Notes: a model not told the origin generated them from the sequence alone. A DNA stretch of 64,000 nt from Panonychus citri (GCF_014898815.1 NW_026515482.1:2046001-2110000), one strand, 5' to 3'. Counted from the first letter of the stretch, positions 1 through 10,648 are shown. A program made the numbers and translations.

Positions 1-612
1 TAAAAAAAAATAAATGAAATTGGATTTAATTTTCTTGTTACATTCAATTGTATTGATCGTCATAAGGAATAATAATATTATTATTATTGTCATTTCAACA
101 TTTAGAATTTAAATTATGCCAATCAACTGATTATATGGAGTTTAATTGTTACAATCATTTAATTTGATTTCCTCTCATAAAAACAACAATCCAAACGGAT
201 TATATACTAACTTGTTGACCTCTATTTACATCATCATCTCATCTTGATGTCAATCTTAATCATCATCATCATCATCTCTCTCTCTCTCGGTCGCTGATTA
301 TTCAACACTAAATGCTTCAGAATATGAAATCGCTGTTGTTGGGAAAACTTTCAACAATCAACCAACAATTTGCAACCTCTTCAAAGTAGCAAAGTCTGAA
401 GAAAGAGAAAAACTTTTTACATCTTTATAATTGCTCGTAAGGAGTAAAAAAAGCAAAAGTAACAACCTCATCATCATCATCATCAACATGATCATTACCA
501 ACATCATTATCCAACATCATCACTCTGCTCATCATTTGCAAGCCCCACGAATTGAGTATAATAACATTTCAGAACCAAAAAGAAACGTAAGAAAAAAGTG
601 AGTAGAAACTTA

Positions 613-646
<34 letters not shown>

Positions 647-3150
647 CATTTCATTGATCACCAAATCAAATCAAATTATTTATCATTGACAATTAACCAA
701 TTAACAAACACTATCATCGTCATCACCATGATAATTATCAAGAGAAACTTCAGTATTTTGATGAACACACAATGAGAGACATATTAATACATAATAGATT
801 TCTACATAAATAGTAACAAAAAGATGAAGAAAAAAAAACTTTTTTTTCTATTGTCGTTAACTGTTGATATTCTGATGACTTATTTGCTTGATTGTTAATC
901 ATTATTAACAAATTGATTGATTGATAATCAATGAGATAACATACACAATGTGTAATTCGTGAGACTCTATTTGATTCTGTTTGATTGTTGCTTGATTATA
1001 TAAGAAAAAAATAGTTTACATCAATTTTTCCCTTTTTCTTGTTCGTTTTTTTTTCTGGTGCACTTTTTATACAACAATCAATGCAAACACACACACACAC
1101 AATCAAAGTTAATTCAGTTTGGTTGTAAGCAAGTACAAGGTGAAAAAAGGTTAACCTTACCTGTAAAAAAACAGTTGAAAAAGGTAAACAAACAGCAATC
1201 AACAAATAAACAGTTAGTGTGTTGATTAAAATCAAGTTATGATAGTTAACCAACAATTTAATTGACTTTGTCTTCTAACAATTTAAAGTTTATAATGAGC
1301 ACTTAAAATCGGATCGTAGCTTGAAATCGTAACGTTACAAACCTTTTTTTCGTTACTCTTTCGTTGGTTCAATGAGCTCGTTTCATTTTCATCGAATTCG
1401 AGATTTAATTTTCTATTAAATTTTTTTTAATTTTCTTCTCAAATTGTTGCCCAAAGCTTCAATATCGTAATCAACTCGAGGTTTCTCAATAATTATAATG
1501 ATGATGATGATGATGATAGTAATCATTTCGTTAAGCATATTCATATAACCATGATGATCATCATAAACATTTAAGTCTTACTTGTAGTTTTCGCTTGAGG
1601 CATTTTCCTTCATTTTCATCATGTTGATGTAACTTTCAATGATTTCTCGTTAACCATGGTTGTGATAATTAAGGCTTCTGATTTTTAATTCAGTTATTCA
1701 ATCAGTAATTGAGATTTTCATGGAAACCATGACTTTCTATCAGTCTTTCAATTAGAAGCCTTGAGTTGAAAACAACAGTTATCTGCCATTTCTTATCATC
1801 CACATTATCCTTAATCTTTGTCATCATCATTATCATCCTACCTTCACTTTCATCATATTACTTTTATCATCCTCTCCCTCTCCCTCTCTTCATTGATTAT
1901 CATGATGAAAGCTACAGTTTTTTTTCATATATTAACATTATATCAGCAAATGATTATTATGTTTACTTGTTATAATGATGTTGATTTGTTGATTAATATG
2001 GTTAACCTTAAACAACAATTTGTCAATTACAATTATCCAACAGTTAATCCAGTTAGTTTGTGATCTAATAAATTTTTTCCCATTTCAAAACCAAAACTCA
2101 TTTTAAGCGAAACCAATTGATTTAAACTTTGATACTTTGCATTTCCGTTTCTCTGTACAAATGATATTATTTTCCTACATCACTTTGACTTTTAATTGTT
2201 ATTACAATTAAAAACAATTCTCGCTCATTTAATTGTGAACCATTGCTATTTAATGATATAAACAAAGAGGATGCAAATCCATGTAAATATAATATGAATT
2301 ACATTTCCTTGATTAACAATTTTAATTGTAAACTGTATCATCTTGACACACACAAGACTAATTAGTTAATGAATGATAATTTTATATCTACTTCTTGATT
2401 TCACAATTGAATCAAATCAATTGACTTTTTGATGATTTACTGAGATTCATTGTATTGAATAGTGTGTGTGTGTGTGTGTGTGTGTGTGCATCAGACTAAT
2501 TGTTGTAGTTTAATTGTAAATCAATTAATTGCAATTGATTTGGAGCTGAAATGTAAAAATAAACAGGCAAAAGTCAAACCACTCACTCTCAAGGCTTATG
2601 ACCTTAAAACATAATAAAAGTATCAAAGTAAACAGATAAACAATCAAAGTATTGCAATGAGAAGATGATAATGATGATGATGATGATGACGATGATGATA
2701 AGGATGAGGATGAGGATAGAAATGATAGGATATGCATTTCCGTTTTATCATTTTGTTCTGTAAAAATTTTCTCTTCTTTTTTTTCGCTTCTTTATTTTTC
2801 TTTGAATCTCTCATCCTCTTTCATCCCTATTCCATCCCCATCATCATCATTCTGATCATCATCTCATCTCATCTTCTTGCCTCTTTTGCTTATCACTCTC
2901 TTTCTCTTTTCAAGCAAGAACTTTTTTTCTCTTCTCTTTGACTAGTCTTTTCATCCTTCATCATCATCACCTTCATCTTCTCTCTTTCATTTCACGCATG
3001 CCTCTCTCTCTCTCTCTCTCTCCGATCATCATCATCATCTCCCAGAATCGAGTTACTTCTGTTATTTTATCGTTGCTCTCATACATGTAAAGATGTTCCA
3101 TTTATCTTTTCTCGGGTCAAACTGGCTTTCATGCTAATCTTCAACTACGA
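1..3150. other. Non-coding, microsatellite-rich AT-rich DNA
   Basis: No supported gene. The stretch holds CAT/ATG trinucleotide runs, (TC)n tracts near 615-645 and 3003-3022, an (AC)n tract near 1086-1100 and a (GT)n tract at about 2462-2488. Open frames here are short and made of Ser/Leu/Phe/Ile from the repeats. ATTTCCGTTT occurs at 2151 and 2736, part of a motif family that recurs across the window. Confidence 0.6.
2462..2488. repeat. (GT)n microsatellite
   Basis: Uninterrupted GT dinucleotide run of about 27 nt. Confidence 0.9.
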
Positions 3151-3215
3151 ACCAATTTTTACTCAGTGAATTAGTTTATTGTCTGATAACATTATCAAAC
3201 GTGTTAAAATCAACA

Positions 3216-4584
3216 ATGGAATGTCAAGCCGAAAAAACGAAATCTCCAAAGAAATCCTCCAGGAAAAGGCAACTGGAATCTGAAAACACGGTGAACAAAA
3301 GACGTATGATAATTGACCAAGAAGAGGAAATTGACGAGGTAAGACAATCTTTAACAACACGATCTTTACAAATCTCACGTTAAATAAAACTGTTCTTGGG
3401 ATCTAATATCCTTAATATTCTTGGTTCTTTTATAGAACTCAACCATGGCAACTATTCATCAGTTGTTATCTTCATTAAAGAGACTTGATACAAATCCGGA
3501 AACGAACCTCTTTCAACAATGGGCAGAAAATCTTGACGATGCAACTATCAATGAAATTTTGGATGAACTTGATAAATACTTAGAACAAACGCCTGAAGGT
3601 GAAATCAACTGTGAAGAGCTATCAATTCTATCCCTCTTTCTACTACAGAGTAAAACCAATCCAAATCTAATAACAATCTCTAAGGCAGTACCCAAAGAGA
3701 TTGACCCCAGCTTGGTAAATCAAAGAGATGGCCAAAAACAGAACATCTTCATAAACTACACGAGAGGAGACAAGATACTAGACCACTGGCTTGATGTTAC
3801 GAAAATAGAGATTAAACCCACAATTATCATTACGATCCTTGATGGTGAAAACAAAATGCTTGATGGTTTTAGTACAAAATCTATTTTTGGACAACTATAT
3901 GATGAAAAAGGTAAACATCATGTATACATTGATACCACAATTCCACTCAAGAATAGTATCAAACTCATCACTGAAACTGATATGACAAGAAAACTCATCC
4001 TTGAAGAGCTAAATGAATTTAGACACCCGACATATACCCTCAAATCAATGGTACCCCCACTAAAAGATCCAACGATCTTCTTCATTGCAAATAATCGCGT
4101 CACTGAAGAAAATGAGCTAAAATGGACTAAAGACATAAAACGCTTTAATCGAATGAATGAGAAAAACGAGATAACTTGGTTATCTTGTGTGGAACTGCGT
4201 GGTGGTAAATTCAAAATTACAATGGCCATTAACTCGATCACTCGATCACATTTCGAACGTTTTGGTGGAAAGATCTCACTTGGTCATTACAAAACGGACA
4301 TCTATGATAAACTCAATGTCATTGTGTGCACAAACTGCTCGCAGTACAATCATAGAGCCACAAATTGTAAATTCAAAAGAATATGTGGATACTGTTGCGG
4401 TAATCACCAAGGCAAATGTGATCAATTAGATAAAACCAAGTGGAAATGTCCAGGCTGCAAAGGACAAGTAGGGCACTCAATCTTCTCAAAAGACTGTCCA
4501 ACTTTCCTGAAAAAGATTCAACCAGAATTAGAAAAGATTAATCATCAATATACCTATCTCTTTCTGGACAACAGTAGAATCTGA
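3216..4584 (+). CDS. Gag-like ORF1 protein with three C-terminal zinc knuckles (probably spliced)
   Basis: Probable exons are 3216-3338 and 3436-4584, giving about 423 aa. The first exon encodes a basic peptide with stretches such as KKSSRKRQ and NKRR that resemble nuclear-localisation signals. It ends GAG|GTAAGA, and the acceptor TTTTATAG|AAC restores the frame in phase 0 three codons before the ATG at 3445. An unspliced start at 3445 (379 aa) is the alternative. Counting from 3445, three knuckles are visible: C295-x2-C298-x4-H303-x4-C308; C314-x2-C317-x3-H321-x3-C325; C335-x2-C338-x5-H344-x6-C351. This triple arrangement is typical of I/Jockey/R1-type LINE ORF1 proteins, which bind the element RNA. 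The C-terminal half aligns with the minus-strand ORF 4656-5474. An AATAAA lies about 75 nt after the stop. Confidence 0.78.
3339..3435 (+). other. Probable 97-nt spliceosomal intron in the gag gene
   Basis: The donor is GAG|GTAAGA. The acceptor has a T-rich run ending TTTTATAG. The intron is phase 0 and joins two open frames exactly. The first frame runs past the donor to a stop at 3381-3383, and the second frame opens in the same phase. Its length fits the other introns in the window. Confidence 0.6.
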
Positions 4585-4655
4585 ATGGAGAAATGATTTT
4601 GTATTCCTCTCAACATATTGAGAAATAATTAAATACCTTGTAACTCTTCTAATCC

Positions 4656-5474
4656 TTAATAAAAGTTTCTGCTTGATAGAAAAACACGAACATATTGATA
4701 TCGTATCTTTCTTATCTGACAAGCCAATAACTCACGAAATCTTGGACAGCCAAAGAAAAATGCTGAATGCCCGGGGGTAGAACAACTTGAACAAAACCAA
4801 AGTTTTTTATCTTTGTAAGGGCACTGAGTAGTTGCATGTTCCTTAGAACACTGAGCACAACGGGGGGTACAACGACAGCTCTTGACAGTATGACCAAATC
4901 TGGAACAACGTTCACATAAACGTATTGAAAAGCAATCATAAAATTCTAAATTGCTACCATTGATTGTTAAAAATGGCTCCGAAAATAGATCACGAAAACT
5001 ACTGGAAACCTCAAGAATCATTGCGCTATACCTCTTACCATGGGTTATTTTTCTAAGGTTCAGATCTCCTGGCTTAAAACATTCCTTGAAGTGATCACTG
5101 ATGTACTCAAACACAGCTTGACATCCGCCTTCAAAGCCAAATGGTACCAATATTTTGACAGTTGGAGGATAGAGAGTAGCTAATTGTACCATAAATCCAC
5201 AATCGTCCAACCGAGTCATAACTTGATTTATTACCGAGGAGGACAGAATCATAACCTTGACACAATCACGACCACGAGTGACCATCACTTTATCACATAG
5301 GCTTGATAGACTATCACTTACACGAGCCTTTAACTGATAAACATCTGAATTTGTACCCGTCACCCTCACAAGTACAGTCGAAAAAGGATGTGAATGAGTC
5401 GGTAAAATAGAGCAAACACTGTTGTAAATCCTAACTGAATTCATTATCATGAAATCCTTCTTCAACCACTTCAT
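4656..5474 (-). CDS. Gag-like zinc-knuckle protein on the minus strand of the element
   Basis: A 272-aa open frame starting at the ATG at 5474. The C-terminus carries three knuckles: C187-x2-C190-x4-H195-x4-C200; C206-x2-C209-x3-H213-x4-C218; C228-x2-C231-x4-H236-x6-C243. From the YD before the first knuckle to the QY-x3-F near the end it aligns without large gaps to the plus-strand gag, so the two are paralogues. It lies tail-to-tail with that gene (72 nt between stops) and head-to-head with the ORF at 5746, with 271 nt between starts that could hold a two-way promoter. It has no RT ORF of its own in its orientation, so it is not simply a second LINE in reverse. Function is inferred from family: RNA binding/RNP formation. 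Confidence 0.75.
   Translation of the reverse strand: MKWLKKDFMIMNSVRIYNSVCSILPTHSHPFSTVLVRVTGTNSDVYQLKARVSDSLSSLCDKVMVTRGRDCVKVMILSSSVINQVMTRLDDCGFMVQLATLYPPTVKILVPFGFEGGCQAVFEYISDHFKECFKPGDLNLRKITHGKRYSAMILEVSSSFRDLFSEPFLTINGSNLEFYDCFSIRLCERCSRFGHTVKSCRCTPRCAQCSKEHATTQCPYKDKKLWFCSSCSTPGHSAFFFGCPRFRELLACQIRKIRYQYVRVFLSSRNFY
4658..4663 (+). terminator. Poly(A) signal AATAAA for plus-strand gag
   Basis: AATAAA about 75 nt downstream of the plus-strand gag stop. It overlaps the reverse-strand stop codon of the convergent gag ORF, so the two transcripts would overlap at their 3' ends. Confidence 0.5.
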
Positions 5475-5745
5475 AACAAATTGAAATCTTATTCTTCATT
5501 CACCATTTTCTTTTTCCTCGAAACGACAAAAAACACCACCAGAGGTCGCATGAATAGAATTTTTCAATTATAATAGAAAACAACAGAACCTACAATTTTA
5601 TCTCTTTTTCCTCTCCTTCATTTACACGTAATCTATTTTTTTTTCCTCTTATAAAATAACTTCACGAACAAACCTATTCCTCTCTGTATTGTGCCCAAAA
5701 TAAAATTATCCAAGTGAAATCAACTGAATCAAATCAACATTTACA
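5475..5745. promoter_or_regulatory. Divergent intergenic region inside the element
   Basis: This 271-nt gap separates the minus-strand gag start and the plus-strand 178-aa ORF start. It has a T/C-rich block at 5600-5650 and no open frame. By position it is the only place for a promoter serving the minus-strand gag. No TATA box or initiator was assigned. Confidence 0.35.
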
Positions 5746-6282
5746 ATGGGAATAATCAAACTAAAAGGCCTAACCTTCTTAGATGGTGTTGACAAAAATA
5801 AAGTGTTGACCTGGTTCTCATTTAGACCAGAAATCCCTCAAAGCGCTGAACAGATAAAAAGAAAACTAATTTCCATGAACGACCTTAAAGATGAGGACAT
5901 TATTGATGTCCTGATACTGGAAGAACATCTGGAATCAATCGTATTCATTATCTTGGAAAAATCGACCAGAAATAAGCTAAATAAGGAGTATGGTAACACG
6001 ATTCATTTTGATGGTGATATACAACAACTTTATGACATCCCCTCGTTATTGCTAATCAAAAACTGGTTAAGTAGACCCATATCGACAAAATATCTGCATG
6101 AATTGTTAAAATCTGATGGTTATGAAGGCATGGTACTAATTAAGATACCAATGGCTTACAACCAGACACAATTACCGGAAGAACAATCAAAAATTACCGC
6201 CTGTGGCCCAAATGACTTTGTATATCAACAGATGTCGTTCCTGATTGGTAAAGAAGGAGAAACCTATTTCTCCTTTCAATAA
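5746..6282 (+). CDS. 178-aa element-encoded ORF, unknown function
   Basis: An intact frame from ATG 5746. The product has only one cysteine and no zinc knuckle. The N-terminal 80 residues alternate short hydrophobic strands and charged helices, which could be a small RRM-like fold of the kind in the first half of LINE gag proteins; that is an inference without motif proof. It sits between two zinc-knuckle ORFs on the plus strand. It might be a gag N-domain split from its knuckle region, or an accessory factor. No family was recognised. Confidence 0.6.
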   Translation: MGIIKLKGLTFLDGVDKNKVLTWFSFRPEIPQSAEQIKRKLISMNDLKDEDIIDVLILEEHLESIVFIILEKSTRNKLNKEYGNTIHFDGDIQQLYDIPSLLLIKNWLSRPISTKYLHELLKSDGYEGMVLIKIPMAYNQTQLPEEQSKITACGPNDFVYQQMSFLIGKEGETYFSFQ

Positions 6283-6424
6283 TTGCAACCTAATTAGCTT
6301 AACCAACGGTTTTTTCTCTTTCTTCCCACTTTAACCTTTAAACACATTGTTCTTCTTGCAACCCTAAAATTAACTTAGTCCTGTTGACCCCTTTCTCTTT
6401 TCTCTTTTCTCTTACTAAGTATTT

Positions 6425-6430
6425 CAACAG
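6425..6430 (+). promoter_or_regulatory. Possible splice acceptor before the third gag-like ORF
   Basis: CT-rich tract at 6390-6412, then TACTAAG (6413-6419, close to the TACTAAC branch consensus), then TTTCAACAG ending at 6430, 18 nt before the ORF start at 6449. A similar CT tract ending CTAACCTCCAG (7480) precedes the EN-RT ORF. Confidence 0.35.
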
Positions 6431-6448
6431 TAATCAATCATCTTTAAA

Positions 6449-7312
6449 ATGACAATTAGCAACACAATTGCAATTAACATTGGAAGAACGAGTTATCGTC
6501 GTGGACCGCCGTACACGGTTCAACACATGGCCTTCTATATAAATTCAGCAAGAGTGATTTCTTCTGTTAAAATCAACTATGAAAACCAACAACAACTACA
6601 AGATATTTTACATCTATTACTAGAAAATGAGGAGATAAACTCATGGATAAAATCGAATATTACAACCTTGGCAAGATCATTGACCTTGAATATCCTGAGA
6701 GAGAGACGACGTGACTTTGAGATGGCCATTCATGGAATTGCTGGATGTGAAACTGTTCAAGTCTCAACAATTGGAAAGAAGCCAAAATTCAATGTATTAA
6801 CCAGGAATGGAAACATTACTCCACAAGCACTTGCTGATGAATTGGTAGATAACATGAACCTCAGAGAGGTAACTGTAAGGGATGAAGGTCAATATGGAAA
6901 CTTCAAAGCTTTCTCCATCACAAACAATCAACGGAACATCATAATAAACAACAACTGGACCCTAACGTTGGGTGATGGTTCAATTGCTGAATTTTCTGAT
7001 GATGTTGGTTACAAACAGTGTCTCGTATGTCACTTTTTGTTACCTAAAAATTCAGTACTCACTCATACCTGCTCTGCTCGCCCCCTATGTTCGGTGTGTA
7101 ATCGCCATTATCATGGAAATGAACTTGAATGTGACAGGCAACCTGAGTGTAGAACATGTTTACTATCAGGTCTCTCACATAATCATCCAAGCAATCATCG
7201 TTCTTGTGTTTCAATATCGAGAATAATTAAACAATACGCTGATGGTCATACTGGCAACTTCAATCGCTTAAGAATCATGACATCAACTGTTACTCCAGAT
7301 CCAATGCGATAG
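6449..7312 (+). CDS. Third zinc-knuckle gag-like protein (287 aa)
   Basis: An intact frame from ATG 6449. The C-terminal third is rich in Cys and His: C191-x2-C194 with H206/C208; C214-x2-C217-x4-H222-x5-C228; C234-x2-C237 with His residues 244-250 and C253. The spacing is looser than in the two gag proteins upstream, so knuckles 1 and 3 may be diverged or bind zinc differently. The order (about 190 residues without Cys clusters, then three Cys/His units and a short tail) matches a gag-type ORF1. As the ORF directly before EN-RT, it sits where ORF1 lies in ordinary two-ORF LINEs and could be the ancestral ORF1. Homology to the other two is only architectural by eye. Confidence 0.65.
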   Translation: MTISNTIAINIGRTSYRRGPPYTVQHMAFYINSARVISSVKINYENQQQLQDILHLLLENEEINSWIKSNITTLARSLTLNILRERRRDFEMAIHGIAGCETVQVSTIGKKPKFNVLTRNGNITPQALADELVDNMNLREVTVRDEGQYGNFKAFSITNNQRNIIINNNWTLTLGDGSIAEFSDDVGYKQCLVCHFLLPKNSVLTHTCSARPLCSVCNRHYHGNELECDRQPECRTCLLSGLSHNHPSNHRSCVSISRIIKQYADGHTGNFNRLRIMTSTVTPDPMR

Positions 7313-7643
7313 CCCAATTGGCGGTTCAGACAACTAACCACCGCCCTCTACTCAAATACAATCCAGACAATTCACTTCCGGCTAACAATCCATTCTTTAC
7401 CATTTTTTACTATTCTTTTTTCGTCTCTCTTCTTATCCTTATTTTCTCCTCCTCTATTAACTCTTAACTCTAACCTCCAGGCCATTCTCTATATTCATTT
7501 TTAGACTATCCTACTTTGTAAGCTAGTAATTTACTCTCTCATCTCCCTCTACTAGAAACCTTTCTTGTACTCAAAATGATCAAAGTGTTACTATTGAAAA
7601 AATTAAAACTGTGTAGACATTACATTTAATCCTCAACAATAAA
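7313..7643 (+). other. Spacer before ORF2 with pyrimidine tract and acceptor-like site
   Basis: CT-rich DNA ending CTAACCTCCAG at 7480, then 163 nt to the ORF2 start. A tiny upstream ORF begins at the ATG near 7576 and stops before ORF2. ORF2 could be reached by splicing, re-initiation or an internal promoter; the sequence does not decide which. Confidence 0.3.
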
Positions 7644-10634
7644 ATGGTTAAGCTACAAATACTACAACTTAATATTGCTAAAAAAGTAAATACTTTTACC
7701 CATCTAATGAAATGGCTTAAAACTCAACACTTTTGTGTATGCATATTGTGTGAATTTACAACTAAAATGTTACATGTGAAATACAGTGGGGTCAATGTAA
7801 TATTCAGTTCAACAACTTGTTTGCTACTAACTGATGACATTAGGATTATAAAACGTTGTCCGATATCTCCTGACATAGTTGCAGCTCTAATTCAAATTGA
7901 ACGAACCAATTTCTGGTTAGTATCGGCCTACAATAAACCCAAACAATCAGAGACATTGAGAAAAATCACAGAATTGATCTTAAATATAAATGACAGACCA
8001 ATCATAATTGGAGGAGATATGAATATTGAAATACCAACCTGGTCTTATGCCCCGAGGAGAATCAGTACACCGGCTATTCGAGAAGCTTGTCATGAACTAT
8101 ATGATGCTTTGAATAAACAATCATACACTTCAGTGATAACCATTACGGAAAAACATTATACAAGGCTGTGCAAAAGAACGGGTACAATTTCGTCAATCGA
8201 TTGCTTGATTACAAATGCGAAAATAGTGGTCGTAAAACAAAGTGTGAGAGATGATGAGAAACTTTCAGATCACTGTACCCTTCACGCCAAAATACTCACG
8301 AAATTCAAATCACCTCGGATAAAAGAGAAAAACTTCATTAAATTCACAAAAATTGGAACTCAAAATAAATCCTTAAATGAACTAATCAACATTGTTATGA
8401 AACAACCGCGCAAAGCCAGAGAAGTGTCTAAAATTGATGGTATAAACAATAGAATGAGGAAAATCAAGAGAAAACTATCAAACATTTCACCACTTACTAA
8501 CCAGATAGACGAAATAACGGAAATGGATAGAAAATTACAAGCCTCAAATAAACGGATGTTTAATCTACACCTTATCGATGATAGTAAAACCTTTTGGAAG
8601 ATATACAATAGGTTAAAGTTAGACTTCATCAGGATAACTGATCTTGATGACCTTTACGACAGGCCCTCGACTTATATTGAACTTCTGGATGATAACCATC
8701 AACAGTTATTTACCTATGGTTTGAGTAATGAGGAGATAAGGTTTATTAAACATTGTCGATCGACAACTTCCTCAGGACTAGCCGATGATTTTTCTTGCCA
8801 AGACTGGAATAACTTCAAGAAGAAAAATAATAACCTAATGGTAAAAATCATTGACTTAATATTAAAAAACGCCGCAATACCATCGATCCTTAAGATAAGC
8901 GGGGGTACAGCAATCCCAAAGCCAGATGGAGGTATAAGAATCGTAAAAACTCAATCCCACCTAATGAAAATGATCGATAAAATCCTATTACTTAGATTAA
9001 GTCCATTCCTAAGTGACCTGGTTAACTCGTCTTATCAATTCGCATATACCAAAGGATTGGACCGACTGGACCTTTGGACGAAAGTAATTAAGATTGCAGA
9101 AGACTTCAAATATATTTACATATTTGATGTTTCAAAAGCTTTCGACATGATATCTAGAAAAGAAGTATTGAATATAATTCATGAGAAACTGGATCTACAA
9201 GACTATCTACTAATCAGGAGCTTTCTGATGGAAAGAAAAACAAGATTACGAAAACATAATCATTATGAATTGATTAACGATAATGAAGGAACACCTCAAG
9301 GTACGTGTCTAGGACCCGCTCTATACATCATTGGCATGAATAAAGTACTTACTGCCATGAATAACCTTGGACTCATTACATTGGCATACGCTGATGATGT
9401 CTTTGTGATTACGAACGAACCACTAGAAACTATCGCGGAAGAACTTGAAAGACAACTCGCAACAGTAAACCTTAAATTAAATCTGCAAAAGACGAAATGG
9501 TTTACTAAGAAAGCCTACTGCTCTCGAGATAGTGCCTCAAATGCCAGAACGATTCTGGGTTTTGCAATAAATTACCCCAGTTACAAAGAACAATTCGGCC
9601 TTCCAAGAATACCAAAGTTAAGCGAGGATGAAAGAGCTTTCCTAAAAACAGCTCATCTAACGGTTTCACGTAAGATAATATCAGCTAAACTGGTGGCCAT
9701 CTTCGACAAATGGGGACCAATCTACTGGTATGGAAAAAATAATGTAATTGATCTCATAAAACGCCTACAAATGCTTGGGAGGAAATGCGTTGTAAATGAG
9801 GTCTTAGGTGCCAAACTGAGCGACTGGTGGTCATATAGTCTGCGCTTTAAAAATCCTGCAAATAACTACATTGTGAGAATTTTCTGTACCCTGCTCAAAT
9901 CAAACTGCTCGAACCTGTTTCCCCTAGTTAACTTTATGGAACGCAGCATCAAATTAATTGAAAGAAACAATGATACACCCTGTCAAATACACATCAGGAT
10001 GCCATGGATGGATATCAATCGGTTACAACTACTGACAGATAACTCGATATGTAGTCGGAGCGAAAACAATCATCGTCACTGGAAGATAATGAACAATATA
10101 AGCAACCCGCTTATAACACTACAAACAACAATGAACCTACTGATCGATCAATTTAATGGAAGTATGAACAATCTTCTAATCTTTGGTCTCCCGACAACAT
10201 GGAAAAATAGCTACAAAAAGATAACATTGCGCAAACTGGAAAAACACAAACGAGTGATGCTGTACTTTGATAAACCCGAATTTTGTGAAGATCAACTTAG
10301 AGAAACAATGATAAAACCGGAAGCGTCGGAAGAACAAACCCAGACAATCATCAAATCACTACTTGAGCAACTAGAGAGACAAGAATATGAGGAAAAAGCT
10401 CCCAGCTATCTAAGAAAATTGATGGAAGGATATTCCTATGATCTGAATTTTCCACCAAATACGATGCTAAGGATGCTGAAGATATGGAACAGCGACAGAG
10501 GAAAAGAAAGAGTAATAGAGATACTAGAACAAGTAGAAAATTGGAGAGACATGAATTTGAAAGAAAGAATTGACTATCTGACAAGGGAACTAAAGAAGCG
10601 GACCAAGGAGGTTCGGAACGAACCACCTCACTGA
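7644..10634 (+). CDS. Non-LTR retrotransposon ORF2: AP-like endonuclease and reverse transcriptase
   Basis: A 996-aa intact frame. The N-terminal endonuclease/exonuclease/phosphatase domain shows LQLNIA (about residue 6), GGDMN at 123-127 and the SDH triad at 208-210, matching APE-type LINE endonucleases that nick the target for target-primed reverse transcription. The RT domain shows AIPKPDGG, FDVSKAFD (aspartate 495, motif A), GTPQGTCLGPALY (motif B) and YADD at 582-585 (motif C, catalytic aspartates). The remaining C-terminus, about 350 residues, is charged and helical. I see no RNase H domain and no CCHC knuckle, unlike I and several R1 relatives. All visible catalytic residues are present, so this copy may be active. 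Clade assignment needs a tree. Confidence 0.93.
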   Translation: MVKLQILQLNIAKKVNTFTHLMKWLKTQHFCVCILCEFTTKMLHVKYSGVNVIFSSTTCLLLTDDIRIIKRCPISPDIVAALIQIERTNFWLVSAYNKPKQSETLRKITELILNINDRPIIIGGDMNIEIPTWSYAPRRISTPAIREACHELYDALNKQSYTSVITITEKHYTRLCKRTGTISSIDCLITNAKIVVVKQSVRDDEKLSDHCTLHAKILTKFKSPRIKEKNFIKFTKIGTQNKSLNELINIVMKQPRKAREVSKIDGINNRMRKIKRKLSNISPLTNQIDEITEMDRKLQASNKRMFNLHLIDDSKTFWKIYNRLKLDFIRITDLDDLYDRPSTYIELLDDNHQQLFTYGLSNEEIRFIKHCRSTTSSGLADDFSCQDWNNFKKKNNNLMVKIIDLILKNAAIPSILKISGGTAIPKPDGGIRIVKTQSHLMKMIDKILLLRLSPFLSDLVNSSYQFAYTKGLDRLDLWTKVIKIAEDFKYIYIFDVSKAFDMISRKEVLNIIHEKLDLQDYLLIRSFLMERKTRLRKHNHYELINDNEGTPQGTCLGPALYIIGMNKVLTAMNNLGLITLAYADDVFVITNEPLETIAEELERQLATVNLKLNLQKTKWFTKKAYCSRDSASNARTILGFAINYPSYKEQFGLPRIPKLSEDERAFLKTAHLTVSRKIISAKLVAIFDKWGPIYWYGKNNVIDLIKRLQMLGRKCVVNEVLGAKLSDWWSYSLRFKNPANNYIVRIFCTLLKSNCSNLFPLVNFMERSIKLIERNNDTPCQIHIRMPWMDINRLQLLTDNSICSRSENNHRHWKIMNNISNPLITLQTTMNLLIDQFNGSMNNLLIFGLPTTWKNSYKKITLRKLEKHKRVMLYFDKPEFCEDQLRETMIKPEASEEQTQTIIKSLLEQLERQEYEEKAPSYLRKLMEGYSYDLNFPPNTMLRMLKIWNSDRGKERVIEILEQVENWRDMNLKERIDYLTRELKKRTKEVRNEPPH

Positions 10635-10648
10635 TGTTCAATCATCAA

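Noticed and set aside
4656..5474. Minus-strand gag as a 5'-truncated LINE inserted in reverse
   Set aside because: 5' truncation would leave RT and 3' sequence, not an isolated intact ORF1. No RT remnant lies in that orientation.
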